16,245 nucleotides of DNA from CAWEPK01 sp049521495. GTDB lineage: Bacteria; Desulfobacterota; Syntrophorhabdia; Syntrophorhabdales; WCHB1-27. A program made the position numbers and the translations under genes. The notes below the pieces were generated by a model. The model saw only the letters and a list, made by a program, of their open reading frames with translations. It had not been told where the DNA came from and made no database searches. Below are positions 8,039 through 13,923 of this stretch, piece by piece (within the stretch, counting starts at the first letter, position 1; the number at the start of each line of letters is the position of its first letter). Location of the stretch: positions 1 to 16,245 of the forward strand of contig JBEKOT010000042.1 of NCBI GenBank assembly GCA_049521495.1, given 5' to 3'.

Positions 8039-8185
8039 TCATGCACTGCCGGAACGATCGATCCGGTCTCTGATCGTGGCGACCAGCTTCTCAAGGTCTT
8101 CCTTTTTTAATCTCTTGAGAAAATCGAGATCATCGTCCGTCTTGAGCAGGTCCTGTATAATCTTTACGAGCTTGTCGTTATCCAT
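8039..8185 (-). CDS. Small charged 48-residue protein, function unknown
   Basis: A short open frame from ATG 8185 to TGA 8039 has AAGGA 5 nt upstream of its start and a good promoter behind it. It begins MDNDKLVKIIQDLLKTDD, continues LDFLKRLKKEDLEKLVATI, and ends IRDRIDRSGSA. The pattern is an alternation of Leu/Ile and charged residues typical of two amphipathic helices, with no Cys, no signal peptide and no membrane segment. Its stop overlaps an upstream ATG of the BON lipoprotein frame, and the two are probably one transcript. I do not recognise a family. Composition, ribosome binding site, promoter and gene spacing all argue it is real. Confidence 0.6.
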   Translation of the reverse strand: MDNDKLVKIIQDLLKTDDDLDFLKRLKKEDLEKLVATIRDRIDRSGSA

Positions 8186-8195
8186 TTCATCCTTG

Positions 8196-8210
8196 CCTTA
8201 TACTATAAGG
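8196..8210. promoter_or_regulatory. Perfect 15-bp dyad downstream of the microprotein promoter, possible operator
   Basis: CCTTATA-C-TATAAGG is a perfect 7-bp inverted repeat around one central base. It lies between the minus-strand -10 and the ribosome binding site of the 48-residue gene, close to the expected transcription start, a typical repressor position. It is too tightly spaced to fold as an RNA hairpin, so a DNA-binding dimer is the better reading. Confidence 0.4.
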
Positions 8211-8216
8211 TATAGA

Positions 8217-8246
8217 TAGATAATCCCAAAACGGTATTCACGTCAA
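8217..8246 (-). promoter_or_regulatory. Putative promoter for the microprotein and BON lipoprotein genes
   Basis: On the minus strand TTGACG (8241-8246, 5/6 match) is followed by TATCTA (8217-8222) at 18 nt, or TTATCT at 17 nt. The start codon is about 32 nt downstream of the -10, and a dyad covers the expected start site. Confidence 0.5.
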
Positions 8247-8253
8247 GAGTTTC

Positions 8254-8274
8254 CTCGAACGAGTGTTCTCGAAC
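8254..8274. promoter_or_regulatory. GAAC/GTTC half-site cluster between divergent promoters
   Basis: The block reads CTCGAAC, 7 nt, CTCGAAC. Inside it CGAACGAGTGTTCT (8256-8269) is an inverted repeat GAAC-N4-GTTC that matches 13 of 14 positions of the Gram-positive LexA (DinR) box CGAACRNRYGTTYC as I remember it. A third half-site GAAC follows 2 nt later. It lies between the -35 elements of two divergent promoters and could control both. The LexA link is only a motif resemblance; neither flanking gene is a known SOS gene. Confidence 0.4.
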
Positions 8275-8279
8275 CGGTA

Positions 8280-8307
8280 TTGACATGGGACGAAACGTGC
8301 TTATGTT
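8280..8307 (+). promoter_or_regulatory. Putative promoter for the proline-rich exported protein
   Basis: A perfect TTGACA (8280-8285) is followed after 16 nt by TATGTT (8302-8307, 4/6 match). The ATG at 8342 is 34 nt after the -10, with GGGAGGGG a few nt before it. A second TTGACA at 8318 has no matching -10 before the gene. Confidence 0.5.
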
Positions 8308-8341
8308 CTTTAGTGGTTGACAAAAACGGCGGGAGGGGTTT

Positions 8342-8968
8342 ATGAAGGGTAAGAGCCATCTATTCGCTCTCTTTCTTTCGCTGCCGGTCTTTTTTCTTGC
8401 AAACACGGCTCATGCCCAGCTTTGGTTTCCTATCGGAGGCATCCCCGTGCCTATATCGCCGGCTCCTACCCCCACCGCCCCCGTCGCTCCGCCCCCTCCC
8501 AGCATGATGCCGCCGGGGCCGCCTCCGCCCGGTAATGCCTATGCGGCAACGGGTGGAATATCGGAATACGGGAGCACCGTGACAGGGGGCACCGTGCTCG
8601 CCACCACAGGGACCGATCCCATGGGGGGTCCGGCGATGGCAATGCCTGAATCGCCGCTGACCCTCCCTCCTTACGCGCCCGTGAAAACGCAGACCGACGA
8701 GATCCTCAGCAGCCTCTACCCGCCCGGCACGGTCGTAATGAAGCCGGCCCGGTCTTACACGGCTGTCACGTCCGCCAGACCGTCTTCGGGCCTTACGGCC
8801 CCTGCGCCGTCCCCAGGCCCGTCCGCCCCGGGCGAAGGCCCTCCCGGGGCTCCCTCCTTGGGTCTACCGCCTGTGTCGACACCTGACGCAGGGGAAATCC
8901 GAATCGGTTCCCCGCCTTTAGGCGGAGAACCGACCGCAGGACCCGGCACGTCTCCCGGTGGGAGATAG
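8342..8968 (+). CDS. Proline-rich exported protein, function unknown
   Basis: This 208-aa protein has a clear Sec signal peptide: MKGKSH, a hydrophobic core FALFLSLPVFFLA, and a likely AHA/QL cleavage after about residue 25. The mature part is dominated by Pro, Gly, Ala, Ser and Thr, with runs such as PAPTPTAPVAPPPP near residue 40 and a Pro-Gly-rich tail from about residue 150. Between them is a less biased section (about 115-140) with TDEILSSLYPPGTVVMKP, which might be a short folded or binding motif. It has no cysteine and no recognised domain, and it looks like an extended periplasmic or surface protein. The start has an excellent GGGAGGGG ribosome binding site. It is a single-gene plus-strand unit, divergent from the BON lipoprotein unit and convergent with the transglycosylase. 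Confidence 0.75.
   Translation: MKGKSHLFALFLSLPVFFLANTAHAQLWFPIGGIPVPISPAPTPTAPVAPPPPSMMPPGPPPPGNAYAATGGISEYGSTVTGGTVLATTGTDPMGGPAMAMPESPLTLPPYAPVKTQTDEILSSLYPPGTVVMKPARSYTAVTSARPSSGLTAPAPSPGPSAPGEGPPGAPSLGLPPVSTPDAGEIRIGSPPLGGEPTAGPGTSPGGR
8904..8933 (+). other. Strong hairpin inside the 3' part of the proline-rich gene
   Basis: TCGGTTC, one mismatch, CCGCC, loop TTTA, GGCGG, one mismatch, GAACCGA: 12 base pairs interrupted by a single C/A mismatch. It lies 33 nt before the stop codon. There is no T-run after it, so it is not a standard terminator; it might protect the mRNA 3' end or slow ribosomes. Confidence 0.5.
8951..8965 (+). other. Second hairpin at the stop codon of the proline-rich gene
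   Basis: TCTCCC-GGT-GGGAGA is a perfect 6-bp stem with a 3-nt loop directly before the TAG stop. No U-tract follows (AGGAGGAAGG). Together with the hairpin at 8904-8933 it may form the structured 3' end of this transcript. Confidence 0.4.
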
Positions 8969-9032
8969 GAGGAAGGCGGAGGAGAAAGCCGGTTTATTTC
9001 AGGATGATGGCCGGGCAAGGGGTTCGGATCTT

Positions 9033-9650
9033 TTAGCGTGATCCGTCGGTCTCCGGCAAAAGGGCGATATTCTTCCGGTATTCTTTCAGCACCCGCTTTG
9101 CGAACGCGGTTGTTGTAGCCTTCATTTTTCCGGCTTGCCGGGCTTTTACCTTGCTCGTCCCGACGTTGTATGCGTTGAGCGCGGTAGGCAGGCTCTGGAA
9201 GTCTTCCACGAGCCGCGAAAGATGGTAGATGCCGAGCTTGATGTTCTTATCCGGCTCCTGGAGACAGTCGGCGCCGTTCCAAACCACACCGGCATCTTTG
9301 GCTATATACTTTGCGAGGGACGGCTTTATCTGGAAAAGGCCCCTGGCGCCCTTATTCGACACCACGTCGTGCCTGAAGTTGCTCTCCACTTTAATGACGG
9401 CCAGAGCGAGCCGGTAATCGATGTCGCGCTGCAGCGACTCGTCGTACACCGTGTTGACGACGGCCTTAAGCCTGTCCTCTCCCACATGTATGTCTTTCCC
9501 CTTCAAATGGGCCACTATCTTCTCGATAACCGCATTTTTTTCTTCCCCTTCTTTTGCAAACGCGTGCTTCATCGTGGCCGCCGCAAGAAGGGCGGCCGTG
9601 AGTAATAATAGAGGCACCACTATCAGGAGTGTTTTCGGTCTTTTTTTCAC
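9033..9650 (-). CDS. Lytic transglycosylase (SLT / GH23 domain), exported
   Basis: Enzymes of this family cleave the MurNAc-GlcNAc bond of peptidoglycan to form 1,6-anhydro-MurNAc ends. The N-terminus MKKRPK followed by a long hydrophobic stretch (about residues 7-26) and HAFA/K is a signal peptide or signal anchor, so it acts in the periplasm. The SLT motifs are VIKVESNF with the catalytic Glu89, KGARGLFQIKP (the GLMQI block with Phe for Met), and ALNAYNVGTSKV. At 205 aa it is a minimal catalytic domain with a short N-terminal helical region (about 38-75) and no LysM domain. The GTG at 9650 is supported by its position at the start of the signal peptide, although the ribosome binding site (GGA, 7 nt) is weak. 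It is a single-gene unit with its own promoter. Confidence 0.88.
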   Translation of the reverse strand: MKKRPKTLLIVVPLLLLTAALLAAATMKHAFAKEGEEKNAVIEKIVAHLKGKDIHVGEDRLKAVVNTVYDESLQRDIDYRLALAVIKVESNFRHDVVSNKGARGLFQIKPSLAKYIAKDAGVVWNGADCLQEPDKNIKLGIYHLSRLVEDFQSLPTALNAYNVGTSKVKARQAGKMKATTTAFAKRVLKEYRKNIALLPETDGSR

Positions 9651-9707
9651 GGTATTATCCGGTTGTTTTCTTTAACGATTATGACGGATCAGAAGATGTT
9701 TTAAAGG

Positions 9708-9736
9708 ATTATACAGCAATTATTTGCAATACACAA
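9708..9736 (-). promoter_or_regulatory. Promoter for the lytic transglycosylase
   Basis: On the minus strand a perfect TATAAT (9708-9713) follows TTGTGT (9731-9736) at exactly 17 nt, in an AT-rich stretch unlike the surrounding GC-rich DNA. The start codon is about 57 nt after the -10. It lies directly after the terminator of the preceding gene. Confidence 0.6.
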
Positions 9737-9737
9737 G

Positions 9738-9763
9738 AAAAAAATCAATTCTCTTTCGAATTG
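9738..9763 (-). terminator. Intrinsic terminator overlapping the end of the 9745-10443 gene
   Basis: On the minus strand CAATTC-GAAAGA-GAATTG is a perfect 6-bp stem with a 6-nt loop, followed by A and seven T. The stem includes the last codons and stop of the gene, so coding sequence and terminator share bases. The stem is AT-rich for a terminator, but the T-run is strong. Confidence 0.6.
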
Positions 9764-10443
9764 CCCGCTTTGCGTGTTCTTTCCAGGATTGCTTTGAAAG
9801 TTTTCATGTCGTAATCGGCCTTCGTAATGAACTCCTCCTCGGACTCGAAGTACCACGTAAGCATTGTCTTCAACTTATCGAGGGGATACATCCTGACAAG
9901 CTGCCCCGCTATCTTGCCTTCGTTCTCGTAGCGCAGGACCGGTTTCCTCTGGAACTTGAGGAGGTAGCTTTCGCTGTAAGCATCGAGGAGCTGCTTCATG
10001 TCCGAGAAGTCGTGGACCTTGCCGGACCCGTCGCCTGCCTTTTCCTCTGAACCGCTCTCGCTTTCCCTCACGCCTGCCTGCTCCTCCGGGGCCTCGCCTT
10101 CCCCCACGGAGGGCACCTCTTTCTTTTGCTGGGCGTACCACTCCGACGCAAACTCCCTGTAGATGGCCTCGATGGTAATTACCTCCTGGTCCTTCGAGGC
10201 GGCTATGAGCCTTTTAGTGATCGTATAGAAGGCGTAAACGGCGGCGTGCACGTCCTGGTCCGTCTCCTTGCCCTGGAAAACCCCGATGTTCCGGAAGCGG
10301 GACAGGTCCACGATGGGATAGGTATTTCCGTCCACATCGAAAAGGTAGATGCCGAAAGTCTTTTTTTCGATATCACCGGCAAGGTCAACCCTCTTGACGT
10401 AATTGAGATTTACCATGCCGTGATGATCCGTCTCTATCCACAT
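9745..10443 (-). CDS. Uncharacterised two-part protein
   Basis: I do not recognise the family of this 232-aa protein. Residues 1-75 form a compact region starting MWIETDHHGMVNLNYVKRVD and including YLFDVDGNTYPIVDLSRF, which reads like a small beta-sheet domain. Residues 76-105 are helical (TITKRLIAASKDQEV). Residues 110-145 are a low-complexity acidic linker rich in Glu, Gly and Ser. Residues 146-232 are helical, with FSDMKQLLDAYSESYLLKFQRKP, then GQLVRMYPLDKLKTMLTWYF, and a basic end. The C-terminal part faintly resembles helicase-loader or replisome-organiser domains of phages and plasmids, but I have no firm motif. There is no signal peptide or membrane segment. The ATG at 10443 lies about 70 nt after a strong promoter, with only a weak ribosome binding site. 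It is a single-gene unit ended by its own terminator. Confidence 0.7.
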   Translation of the reverse strand: MWIETDHHGMVNLNYVKRVDLAGDIEKKTFGIYLFDVDGNTYPIVDLSRFRNIGVFQGKETDQDVHAAVYAFYTITKRLIAASKDQEVITIEAIYREFASEWYAQQKKEVPSVGEGEAPEEQAGVRESESGSEEKAGDGSGKVHDFSDMKQLLDAYSESYLLKFQRKPVLRYENEGKIAGQLVRMYPLDKLKTMLTWYFESEEEFITKADYDMKTFKAILERTRKAGNSKEN

Positions 10444-10514
10444 ATTCGGTTTGCCGTCCTGCCTCGTTTGCCGGTCTGACGCCTTTCGGCCGGAGAGCGC
10501 CTTTTGTTAAGTCA

Positions 10515-10542
10515 TATATAACATTTGCGAAAGCCCTGTCAA
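10515..10542 (-). promoter_or_regulatory. Promoter for the uncharacterised gene at 9745-10443
   Basis: On the minus strand a perfect TTGACA (10537-10542) is followed by TATATA (10515-10520) at 16 nt. The leader to the ATG is about 65 nt and contains a small GCC-GAAA-GGC hairpin. Confidence 0.6.
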
Positions 10543-10570
10543 GTATGCGATTACCGGGCTGCAACGCCTT

Positions 10571-10593
10571 CCGGCGAGCCTTGCTTGCGCCGG
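10571..10593. repeat. GC-rich dyad in the long intergenic region
   Basis: CCGGCG-AGCCTTGCTTG-CGCCGG is a perfect 6-bp inverted repeat with an 11-nt loop. It lies between the minus-strand promoter at 10515-10542 and the larger structured element at 10673-10759. No T-run follows on either strand. Confidence 0.35.
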
Positions 10594-10672
10594 TCTCCCG
10601 AATTAATATAGGACATAGGGGACCCGGCCTCACCCTTGAAATTTCGGCGGGCAAACCTGATCCTCATAGATA

Positions 10673-10759
10673 GGGCGGCGGGCCGGATGTGAAGTCGGAC
10701 GACCGGTATCCGAAAGGGGGAGGATACCGGCGGGTCCTTCCATATGTCGGCCGCCGCCC
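10673..10759. other. Nested long hairpin, candidate structured RNA or cruciform
   Basis: Three nested stems can be drawn. The outer one is GGGCGGCGG (10673-10681) with CCGCCGCCC (10751-10759), continued after one bulged G by CCG/CGG. The inner one is CCGGTATCC (10703-10711) with GGATACCGG (10722-10730), a perfect 9-bp stem with a 10-nt loop. Below it GGAC (10697-10700) pairs with GTCC (10733-10736). Nothing coding is convincing here, and the structure sits some 150 nt upstream of the kinase promoter. It matches no riboswitch or RNA family I could recall. The remaining sequence of the 10543-10906 gap is GC-rich without genes or other clear signals. The strand, and whether it is transcribed at all, are unknown. 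Confidence 0.4.
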
Positions 10760-10906
10760 CGGAGGGCGCTTGTATCCCCGCCGAGCCCATCCCATGAAAG
10801 CGGGTCGGGCGCGGGGGGTCCCCTCCCTATCCGCTTCTTTGCCTTTGATGACGCCGGACGCCGGTCATGGGCGGTCTTTCGGAGGTCGATGCAAAAAAAT
10901 GCTTGC

Positions 10907-10935
10907 TTCCCAATTTATGATCGGTTTGCTATAAT
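10907..10935 (+). promoter_or_regulatory. Extended -10 promoter for the hybrid histidine kinase
   Basis: A perfect TATAAT (10930-10935) is preceded by TG at the extended -10 position (10927-10928). A poor -35 TTCCCA (10907-10912) is at 17 nt. An extended -10 often compensates for a weak -35. The leader to the ATG at 11037 is about 95 nt. Confidence 0.6.
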
Positions 10936-10964
10936 ACTTCCCAAGCCCGAAAGGGGGCCACCTT

Positions 10965-11019
10965 ATCCGCCTCGTCAAGGCCCGGTCATGGCATGGCGTC
11001 TTTTTGGTTTCAGGCGGAT
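10965..11019 (+). other. Long-range inverted repeat in the kinase mRNA leader
   Basis: ATCCGCCT (10965-10972) and AGGCGGAT (11012-11019) are perfect complements separated by 39 nt. The 3' arm ends 6 nt before the AGGTGG ribosome binding site, so folding could influence translation. No known riboswitch pattern is seen in the loop. Confidence 0.3.
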
Positions 11020-11036
11020 TTGTCCAGGTGGACGGT

Positions 11037-13076
11037 ATGGAGGAGAAGAGGTCCAAACCCACCGGTGCCTACCAGCCGCCGGACCGGGGCAAGCAGGGCG
11101 GATTATTCCGGATTCCAGAAGAAAAATGTGACTCGGGCAAACGGGCAGGGGAAGAGCATGCCTTGCCCCACTCACCGGAGAGACACACCATGCTGGCAAT
11201 GCTGCTCCGGGAGAGCGAGGACCGTTACAAGGCGTTGGTCGAGCGGTCCAACGACGGAATAGCAATGGTGAGAGGGGAGAGGCTGATTTACGCGAATCCG
11301 CGCTATTGCGAAATCTTCGGCTACAAAAATGCCATAGATGCCTCCAGCCGGCCGGTAAGCTCCTTGGTCCATCCCGAAGAGCGGGAAAGGGTCGTCGATC
11401 TGATCGAGCGGAAGGCGAAAGGAGAGCACGGGCCGTCGCGCTTGGAGTTCAGGGCCCTTCGAGGAGACGGTCGCATCGTGCATATCGAGTCGTCCGTGGC
11501 AAAGACCGTTTTTCAGGGAGAGACGGTCCTTCTCCTGTTATTGCGCGACGTTAGCGAGAGGAAAGCAATTGAGGACGAGCGAAGACGCCTCGCCCTCATC
11601 GTCGACCGGGCGGCCGAGATGATCCTGATGACCGACAAGGCGGGTGTAGTCCAGTACGCGAACGGCGCCTTCCTCCAGAACAGGGGGAAGAAATGGGCCG
11701 AGGTGATCGGCGGGCGCCTTCTGGACTGTGCGACGGAAGACGACATAGACTTTTATGAAGGCCTTTACGCGCGCATCCAGAGGGAGAGGAAGTGGAACGG
11801 CCGCATGACGCTTAAAGGCCGGGACGGGCGTTTCTGCGAGCTGGACGTATCGATCTCAACTATGAGGGACCCTTCGGGGGACCTCGCCAGCAACGTTATC
11901 GTCTGCCGTGACGTAACGGCCGAAGCAATGCTGGAGATGCAGCTCCGTCAGGCCCATAAGATGGAGGCCATAGGGACCCTGGCTGGGGGGATTGCCCACG
12001 ATTTCAACAATATCCTCGCCGGCATCATCGGCAATGCAGAACTTGCCCTCGATGAAGCGCCGGACGGCAGCCCCATGCAGCATAACCTGGAGCAGATATT
12101 CAAGGCGGGAAACCGCGGCAAGGACCTGGTCAAGCAGATACTGGCCTTCAGCAGGGCAGACCAGCAAGAACCGGTGCTCGTCGAAGCCGGCCCCCTGGTG
12201 ACGGAGACCATGAAGCTCCTTCGCTCGTCGATACCCGCCACTATCGACGTCAGACACCATGTGGAGCCGGGGAGGGACACGGTCCTCGCAGAGGCGGGCC
12301 GCCTGCAGCAGATATTGATGAATCTCTGCGCGAACGCCGCCCATGCCATGCGGGAGAAGGGCGGGGTCCTCGACGTTGTGGTCAGGGAATACCAACTGAG
12401 TCAGGAGAGCGGATCGCCCCCCGGCCTTGAGCCCGGTCCGTACTTGATCATCAGCGTCAGCGACAGCGGCCATGGCATGAATGAGGCAGTCATGGAGCGG
12501 ATTTTCGATCCCTTTTTTACGACCAAGCGGCCGGGTGAGGGAACGGGCATGGGCCTTGCCGTCGTGCACGGTATCGTCAAGTCTCTGAAAGGGGCCATTA
12601 CAGTCAGGAGCCAGCCGGGAACCGGATCTACCTTCTCCGTGTACCTGCCGATAGTCGCAGGCGAGATGGTGCGGACGGTGCGGGAAGAAAACAGGCCCCT
12701 CCTGGGCGGGAAGGAGCGCATCCTTTTCGTGGACGATGAAAAGCCCATCGTAGAGATGAACACGATGCTTCTGGAGCGCCTCGGCTACCGGGTGACGGCG
12801 CTTTCGAGCAGCGCTGCCGCCCTCGACCTTTTTATGCGTTCCCCTGACGCCTTCGACCTCGTTATCACGGACCAGATCATGCCGGATTTCACAGGCACCG
12901 ACCTCACCAAGAAAATAAGGTCGATCCGCAAGGATATACCCATTATCCTGATCACGGGCTTCAGCGAGGTAATCGACTGGGAACGGGCAAAAAAGCTGGG
13001 CATCAACCACATACTCATGAAGCCCATTGTCCGCCGCGAGCTGGCCGATGCGATACGCAATCTCCTCGACAAGTAG
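11037..13076 (+). CDS. Soluble hybrid sensor histidine kinase, PAS-PAS-HisKA-HATPase-REC
   Basis: This 679-aa sensor kinase would autophosphorylate on His and pass the phosphate to its own receiver domain. In order: a charged tail to about residue 60, PAS 1 (about 65-175, with RLIYANPRYCEIFGY), PAS 2 (about 185-300), HisKA with the phospho-acceptor His321 in GGIAHDFNN, and HATPase_c. The HATPase_c has the N box LCANAAHAM near 430, DSGHGM near 477, FDPFFTTK, and GTGMGLAVV. The C-terminal REC domain (about 560-675) has FVDDE and the phospho-acceptor Asp612 in VITDQIMPD. No membrane segment is seen, so it senses a cytosolic signal. I chose ATG 11037, with AGGTGG 5 nt upstream, over a TTG at 11004. 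No partner regulator is encoded nearby, so it is an orphan. The PAS ligand is unknown. Confidence 0.93.
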   Translation: MEEKRSKPTGAYQPPDRGKQGGLFRIPEEKCDSGKRAGEEHALPHSPERHTMLAMLLRESEDRYKALVERSNDGIAMVRGERLIYANPRYCEIFGYKNAIDASSRPVSSLVHPEERERVVDLIERKAKGEHGPSRLEFRALRGDGRIVHIESSVAKTVFQGETVLLLLLRDVSERKAIEDERRRLALIVDRAAEMILMTDKAGVVQYANGAFLQNRGKKWAEVIGGRLLDCATEDDIDFYEGLYARIQRERKWNGRMTLKGRDGRFCELDVSISTMRDPSGDLASNVIVCRDVTAEAMLEMQLRQAHKMEAIGTLAGGIAHDFNNILAGIIGNAELALDEAPDGSPMQHNLEQIFKAGNRGKDLVKQILAFSRADQQEPVLVEAGPLVTETMKLLRSSIPATIDVRHHVEPGRDTVLAEAGRLQQILMNLCANAAHAMREKGGVLDVVVREYQLSQESGSPPGLEPGPYLIISVSDSGHGMNEAVMERIFDPFFTTKRPGEGTGMGLAVVHGIVKSLKGAITVRSQPGTGSTFSVYLPIVAGEMVRTVREENRPLLGGKERILFVDDEKPIVEMNTMLLERLGYRVTALSSSAAALDLFMRSPDAFDLVITDQIMPDFTGTDLTKKIRSIRKDIPIILITGFSEVIDWERAKKLGINHILMKPIVRRELADAIRNLLDK

Positions 13077-13110
13077 AACTGCCGGGTAAATATCCGGACG
13101 GTAAGTTATC

Positions 13111-13923
13111 TCAGGCCAAACACGTCGTGGCAGGCCGAACCTTCGGTTCCTCCCGCCCGGTGCTTCTCCGGATAAAATCGAGGATCGTCCGGCCGTAGCC
13201 CTCCGGCCGCTGCTCATAGGTATTGTGACCGCACTTGGGGAAGACCGCCAGCTCCCCTTGAGGAAGGCCCCTGTAAAAGGCGATTGATTGTTCCACGTCG
13301 AAGATGGAGCTGCGGTCGGGGTAGAGGACCAGAGTGGGGCAGGGGACCAGGGGAAGGACGGGGCGCAGGTCGAAAAATCCTGAGCCGTACGCGCCGCCGT
13401 ATTTCGCGAATTGATCGTACCGGCTTTGGGCATCCTTTCCGTGCCAGTCGACAAGCTTTGACTGTAGCTGGGGCTCCAGGCAAGCAAATCTGCTTACCAG
13501 TCTTGCGGCGTTAAGCTCGGTCATGGGGACTTCGCTGTAGCATTGGGTGCTTGCTGCGACAAGGGTCGTCACTTCGTCCGGATACTTGACTGAATAGTCC
13601 ACGCCGATGACGCCGCCCTCGCACTGCCCTACGATATGGAACCTGCCAAGGCCGAGAATTTCTTTCAATGCCCGCAGCTCTTCGACGCTTTCCGGCCGGT
13701 AGCGGTCGCTCTCGTAAAAATCCCGGAAATTGTCCCCCCCTTCCGACCGCCCGTAACCCCGCCGGTCGTACATCACTACTTTGAAGCCGTTATCTACAAA
13801 TTGCGGATAAATGTCCCTCCATATCTTCGCCGAGCCGAAGCCGTGATGAAGCAGGACTATCACCTCGCCTTCGCCGTGGACTTCGTAATAGAGCCGGAGA
13901 TCGTTCACCTTTTCAAAGGGCAT
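13111..13923 (-). CDS. Alpha/beta hydrolase with Cys at the nucleophile position
   Basis: This 270-aa alpha/beta hydrolase-fold protein is about the usual length for the single-domain family. Residues 22-30 (VLLHHGFGS) give the oxyanion-hole loop, and DRRGYGRSEGG at 53-63 is the typical strand-loop. The nucleophile elbow reads VGQCEGG with Cys101 where most relatives have Ser in GxSxG; the codon is a clear TGC. The acid is probably Asp203 in LYPDRS, and the base is His233 in KCGHNTYE. Cys at this site is known in dienelactone hydrolases, but the overall pattern here is closer to esterase-like hydrolases. The substrate is unknown. The ATG at 13923 has AAGGAG 7 nt upstream. It converges with the kinase, and the 262-nt gap upstream (13924-14185) holds no gene or clear promoter that I can see. 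Confidence 0.87.
   Translation of the reverse strand: MPFEKVNDLRLYYEVHGEGEVIVLLHHGFGSAKIWRDIYPQFVDNGFKVVMYDRRGYGRSEGGDNFRDFYESDRYRPESVEELRALKEILGLGRFHIVGQCEGGVIGVDYSVKYPDEVTTLVAASTQCYSEVPMTELNAARLVSRFACLEPQLQSKLVDWHGKDAQSRYDQFAKYGGAYGSGFFDLRPVLPLVPCPTLVLYPDRSSIFDVEQSIAFYRGLPQGELAVFPKCGHNTYEQRPEGYGRTILDFIRRSTGREEPKVRPATTCLA

Noticed and set aside
9025..9045. CGGATC-N9-GATCCG at the transglycosylase stop as a terminator
   Set aside because: No T-run on either strand and a long loop; likely chance.
10645..10676. ACCTGATC followed by AGGG resembles the 3' half of a TPP riboswitch
   Set aside because: The CTGAGA element is missing upstream, the P5 hairpin is absent, and no thiamine gene follows.
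10846..10860. TGATGACGCC resembles the core of a fluoride riboswitch
   Set aside because: The upstream GATG and pseudoknot pairings and the CTAC end are missing, and no fluoride exporter follows.
10689..10934. 81-codon plus-strand frame in the intergenic region
   Set aside because: Basic, Gly/Arg-rich composition typical of non-coding GC-rich DNA, and it reads through the structured element and the kinase promoter.
11856..13487. 543-codon minus-strand frame opposite the kinase
   Set aside because: Antisense shadow; it spans two real genes on opposite strands and has no domain-like sequence.
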